From contig NC_090610.1 in assembly GCF_004359215.1 (NCBI RefSeq), positions 8,677,082-8,699,752 on the forward strand: a DNA stretch of 22,671 nucleotides, in the 5' to 3' direction. The DNA comes from Bremia lactucae (Eukaryota; Oomycota; Peronosporomycetes; Peronosporales; Peronosporaceae). A program made the position numbers and the translations under genes. The notes under the pieces were generated by a model. It ran no database searches, was not told the origin of the DNA, and saw only the letters and a list, made by a program, of their open reading frames with translations. This document shows positions 20,035-22,671 of this stretch, in pieces (position 1 is the first letter of the stretch; each line of letters begins with the position of its first letter).

Positions 20035-20694
20035 AAATTACATTTGGGAGCCGATATAGCCACACCCCTAAATTATCTACCTCTGTATTTATTAGAGTAG
20101 CGTAATGGTGGCAACTTGTTGTTGACTAGAATATAGATTGAGAATTATGCTGGCCTTCCCAGCTTCAGTAGCCTGCAAAACGACTTCGCAATATTTTGCG
20201 TAATTTCTTTGTTACATTGCTAGTGATTTTTCAACAAAGAAATTGCGAGCGAAAGCCGACAAGAAGTAAAACATAAGGAAATTGTGGCTTGCTTGCGCTC
20301 ATGGTTAGTACAAAGAACGAGAACTAAGATTTGCCTATTTGAAAGGTAAGCATGCACTTTCGCAAAAGCTGGTAGAAGTTAATTACAATAACCCATTGTT
20401 AGCTTTACCTCCAAAGACTAACATGTATGTGCAAGAGCGCACTCCGACCCTTGTCGCTTAATTTCAGCTCAACTCCTCCCTCGTGCTCGATTGCTGCTTT
20501 TTCTTTTTGACCTTTTGTATGACTTGCCAATCAAGGGCAGGTGCTCTTGGCTTTTTCTCACCTGTTCAAAACAGTAAATTTAACGTCGCCGAACGAAAAC
20601 AGTTTCTGATGTGCCCAGGGGTAGTCACACCCATTACACTACTCATGTAGATAATTAGGGTGTAAGTGGCCATAGCGAATCCCTAATGTAATTT
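20035..20694. mobile_element. Candidate MITE-like element with about 47-bp TIRs
   Basis: The left end 20035-20080 (AAATTACATTTGGGAGCCGA...) and right end 20647-20694 are inverted, imperfect copies: both have GTAGATAATT.AGGG inside and AATGTAATTT outside. The roughly 660-base interior has no gene. A third related terminus (GGTGGCTACACCGGCTCCC) at 20960-20983 is inverted relative to 20046-20067, so either two related elements are nested or the true element ends there. No target duplication is certain. The class is unknown. Confidence 0.5.
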
Positions 20695-20773
20695 GGGGTT
20701 ACGATCAATTAGAATTTGAAATACCTGTTGGTACTAATGGTGATTTCAAAATCTAATTGATCGTAACCCCAAA
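20692..20773. repeat. Second hairpin: 31-bp arms, one mismatch, 20-nt loop
   Basis: Arms 20692-20722 and 20743-20773 (TTTGGGGTTACGATCAATTA...) are reverse complements except for one A/A opposition. The hairpin begins at the right end of the candidate TIR element. Its arm sequence differs from that of the 19807 hairpin. Confidence 0.9.
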
Positions 20774-21043
20774 AAAATAAACATTGAAATCGGTACTTTT
20801 GAAATGTAGGGTGGTGTTTCAAAGACCAATCATGATCTCAAGAAAATCTAAAGGAATAACTATTGATTTTCTGATGCATTGGAATGACCCATAAAGTAAA
20901 AACATTTTATATGACGTTTTTATTCAATACATACGTTTGGGGTGTAGCAATACCAAAAAGGGTGGGTGGCTACACCGGCTCCCTTCGTATTATAATAGTA
21001 GATTTGTTCACAGAAATTGTGTTACAGGCTTAAGTTGCCCTAA
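20774..21043. other. AT-rich spacer before the gypsy LTR
   Basis: No gene is supported. It contains the GGCTACACCGGCTCCC terminus-like motif at 20968-20983 that is inverted relative to 20046-20067. Confidence 0.4.
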
Positions 21044-21574
21044 TGTTACACAGTCCCCGTTAAGTACATCAGGTGTGCTTAAGGGGATGGTCAATTACTA
21101 GTCAATAGTAATTAGACCCAACACTCGGGTGTGGTGCACATTTGTGACCAACCCTTGTGGATGTGATGCACATGGGCGCATTCACATTAGGAGGGATGAC
21201 GCCCAGCGTCATCCATGATGACGGCTAGCGTCATCAGTTACGCGAGGTATCTATAAAGATACGCTCGCAATACATATTAAATGATATCTATAGAGATATC
21301 ATTTTAATTGGTAAAAATAGGTATTTGTATTTAATTCTATTAAATATAAATCAGTCTGAAAATTATTACCTACTTGGTAAGTGTGCACGAGGAGACGGAT
21401 TACCGCTCCCGTGACGACACTTTACCAGAGTACTTAGTGTGTTGGGTGAGGTCGCTTGCGCACCCAAAACAACTACCTCACTGCACGCACGAGAAGCAGG
21501 TTTAACCGCTTTCTCGCTGTGCTAGGGGGGGTGCTTAAGTAGAGCGTGGCCGCATTACAACGTGCCCGCCTACA
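21044..21574 (+). mobile_element. 5' LTR of a Ty3/gypsy element
   Basis: The proposed LTR runs from TGTTACACAG to GCCCGCCTACA, TG...CA ends with a TGT/ACA inversion, 531 bases. Parts recur at 14895-15120 and its last 90 bases at 3183-3272, which fixes the right boundary at 21574. A gag gene follows in the same orientation. Conserved hairpins lie at 21243-21267 (GCGAGGTATCT...AGATACGCTCGC) and 21279-21304 (AAATGATATCT ATAG AGATATCATTT, perfect 11-base arms). The left boundary at 21044 is less sure than the right one. Confidence 0.65.
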
Positions 21575-21718
21575 CTTGTTAGCACTTGAAATCCTTCCCA
21601 CGACCCGCATCTCTGCGTGTGTACGTGGGATGAGCCTCAGCATTGATTGAGCTCATTTTCCCCACCTCATCGAACATCATCGGGAGGTGGCAGGGCTAAT
21701 GACGCAGGGACTTGGTAA

Positions 21719-22671
21719 ACAAGCCCTGGCCAGGCTCCTGGTAGTCCTTCTGAGCAACATGTTGCTCAGTTGGAGCAGTTTAAGGCATTCGTGCTCGGAC
21801 AGCAGAGGGCCACGTCCGAGGCACAGAGCCATGCTGCGGCGGAGTTTGTCACTCAGACTCAGGATGAGCTGAGGCATGAGCAGGCTCGGAGCGAGGCTTT
21901 CAACCGGACTGTTGAGATGCTCTCTGCCCGGCCGCATCAGCCGAGGCCCATTCAGATGGACCCGCCCAAGCTCGATGGAACTGCGGCGCACACGATTGTC
22001 TACTGGCTTTTGGCCGTGGAGCAATGTGGTGTCGCCCAGCTCATCGAAGACTGCAGCCGGATGGTTTCGTACGCTATGTCGCATCTGCGCGGTAAGGCCT
22101 CAGAGTGGGCTTACTCGGCGCTTATGGCGGACAGAAAAGCGTTCCCTTCATGGGCGATCTTTAAGAAAAAGATTCGCGCCATGTACCAGCCGCCGAACAA
22201 CGAAGTGTTGCTTCAGGCGCGCTTCTTTGGGGCGCGACAGGCGAAGCGATCTCTGCAAGAGTATGTGCAAGAGATGCGCTCGCTGTCGGCGTCCATAACC
22301 GTAGGTCCGATTCCGGAGCACATTAAGGTGCCCACGTTTATGAACGGACTACGGCATGGCCCATCGCGACAGGCCCTTTTCAGAAAGGTGCCGTCGACGA
22401 TGGAAGAGGCAATCCAAATTGCCTTAGTTGAGGAGCAATCCTACAACAGTGCCTCGGCGACAGCTTGGTATAAGCCGTCGGCCGAGAGGACAGATGCCAC
22501 TCCTATGGAGTTGGGCAATGCAGACGTGGTCTGTTTTAAATGCGGCAAGCGCGGCCATATGATGGCTCGCTGCTATGCCAGGGTCCCTGCTGGGGCAAAA
22601 ATGCCCAGCAAGAGGACTCCCTTCCCAAAGGGCGATGGCAAGAACCAGCGTGCGAGACGCATGAGTTCTGC
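21719..22671 (+). CDS. Ty3/gypsy retrotransposon Gag (partial, runs off the window)
   Basis: The frame is open from just after a TAA at 21716-21718 to the window end (317 codons) without a stop. The order is a helical Gln/Glu-rich N-terminus; a retrotransposon gag domain with an ASEWAYSALMADRKAFPSWA segment, a FKKKIRAMYQP segment and a SLQEYVQEMRSLS helix; and a CCHC zinc knuckle at 22532-22573 (CFKCGKRGHMMARC) that binds RNA in the capsid particle. Pol should follow outside the window. The first in-frame ATG is at 21917, too late to cover the N-terminal helix, while an ATG at 21699 lies in another frame. The start therefore either has a frameshift near 21700-21720 or is not recognised. The sequence is markedly GC-richer than its surroundings, and the long open frame suggests a recent insertion. 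Confidence 0.85.

Noticed and set aside
21677..22298. Frames at 21677-22084 (-), 21687-21872 (+) and 21876-22298 (+)
   Set aside because: GC-rich shadows of the gag frame, which carries the gag domain and CCHC knuckle.
1..22671. CRISPR arrays, bacterial operons, tRNA and rRNA genes
   Set aside because: No regularly spaced repeats, no tRNA T-loop/cloverleaf pattern and no rRNA-like sequence were seen; gene structure is eukaryotic.

Overview
The window looks like nuclear DNA of an oomycete, most likely a Peronosporales species (Phytophthora or downy-mildew type). The bZIP gene has the Cys-for-Asn basic region known from oomycetes. Two genes have a CCACTTT motif, matching the oomycete initiator consensus YCAYTYY, within about 30 bases of their ATG. 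Genes are short or intron-poor, and the AT-rich spaces are filled with Ty3/gypsy, LTR and Mutator-like (MULE) debris. Genus cannot be decided from this sequence.

Layout. 1-1000: old LTR-type repeats, no convincing gene. 1268-2680 (+): intact gene for a secreted, Ser/Thr-rich, Cys-rich and probably GPI-anchored protein. 2823-9349 (-): a nearly full-length but broken UBR1-type N-recognin E3 ubiquitin ligase (UBR box, RING and C-terminal Cys/His region all recognisable). It carries seven stop codons, one homopolymer frameshift and a 90-bp LTR end spliced into its C-terminal part. 9543-11067: a MULE with about 160-bp terminal inverted repeats and a FAR1-type transposase fragment, interrupted by a 455-bp solo LTR. 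11523-13240 (+): decayed Ty3/gypsy pol (RNase H end, integrase, post-integrase region). 13240-15130: repeat-rich, with fragments of two LTR families. 15482-15846 (-): small two-exon coiled-coil gene. 16661-17749 (-): intact oomycete bZIP transcription factor. 17844-19660: no confident gene, but two stretches that may be eroded coding sequence. 19807-20983: a cluster of inverted-repeat elements, including two hairpins with 31-bp arms. 21044 to the end: 5' LTR and open gag of a younger, GC-rich Ty3/gypsy element that runs off the window.

Only three genes look functional: the secreted protein, the coiled-coil protein and the bZIP factor. They do not form an operon or obvious pathway. The region reads as repeat-invaded accessory sequence in which a large ubiquitin-ligase gene has died. 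No clearly novel molecular system was found. The most informative signals are the mode of decay of the UBR gene, the nested MULE/LTR structure and the hairpin cluster.
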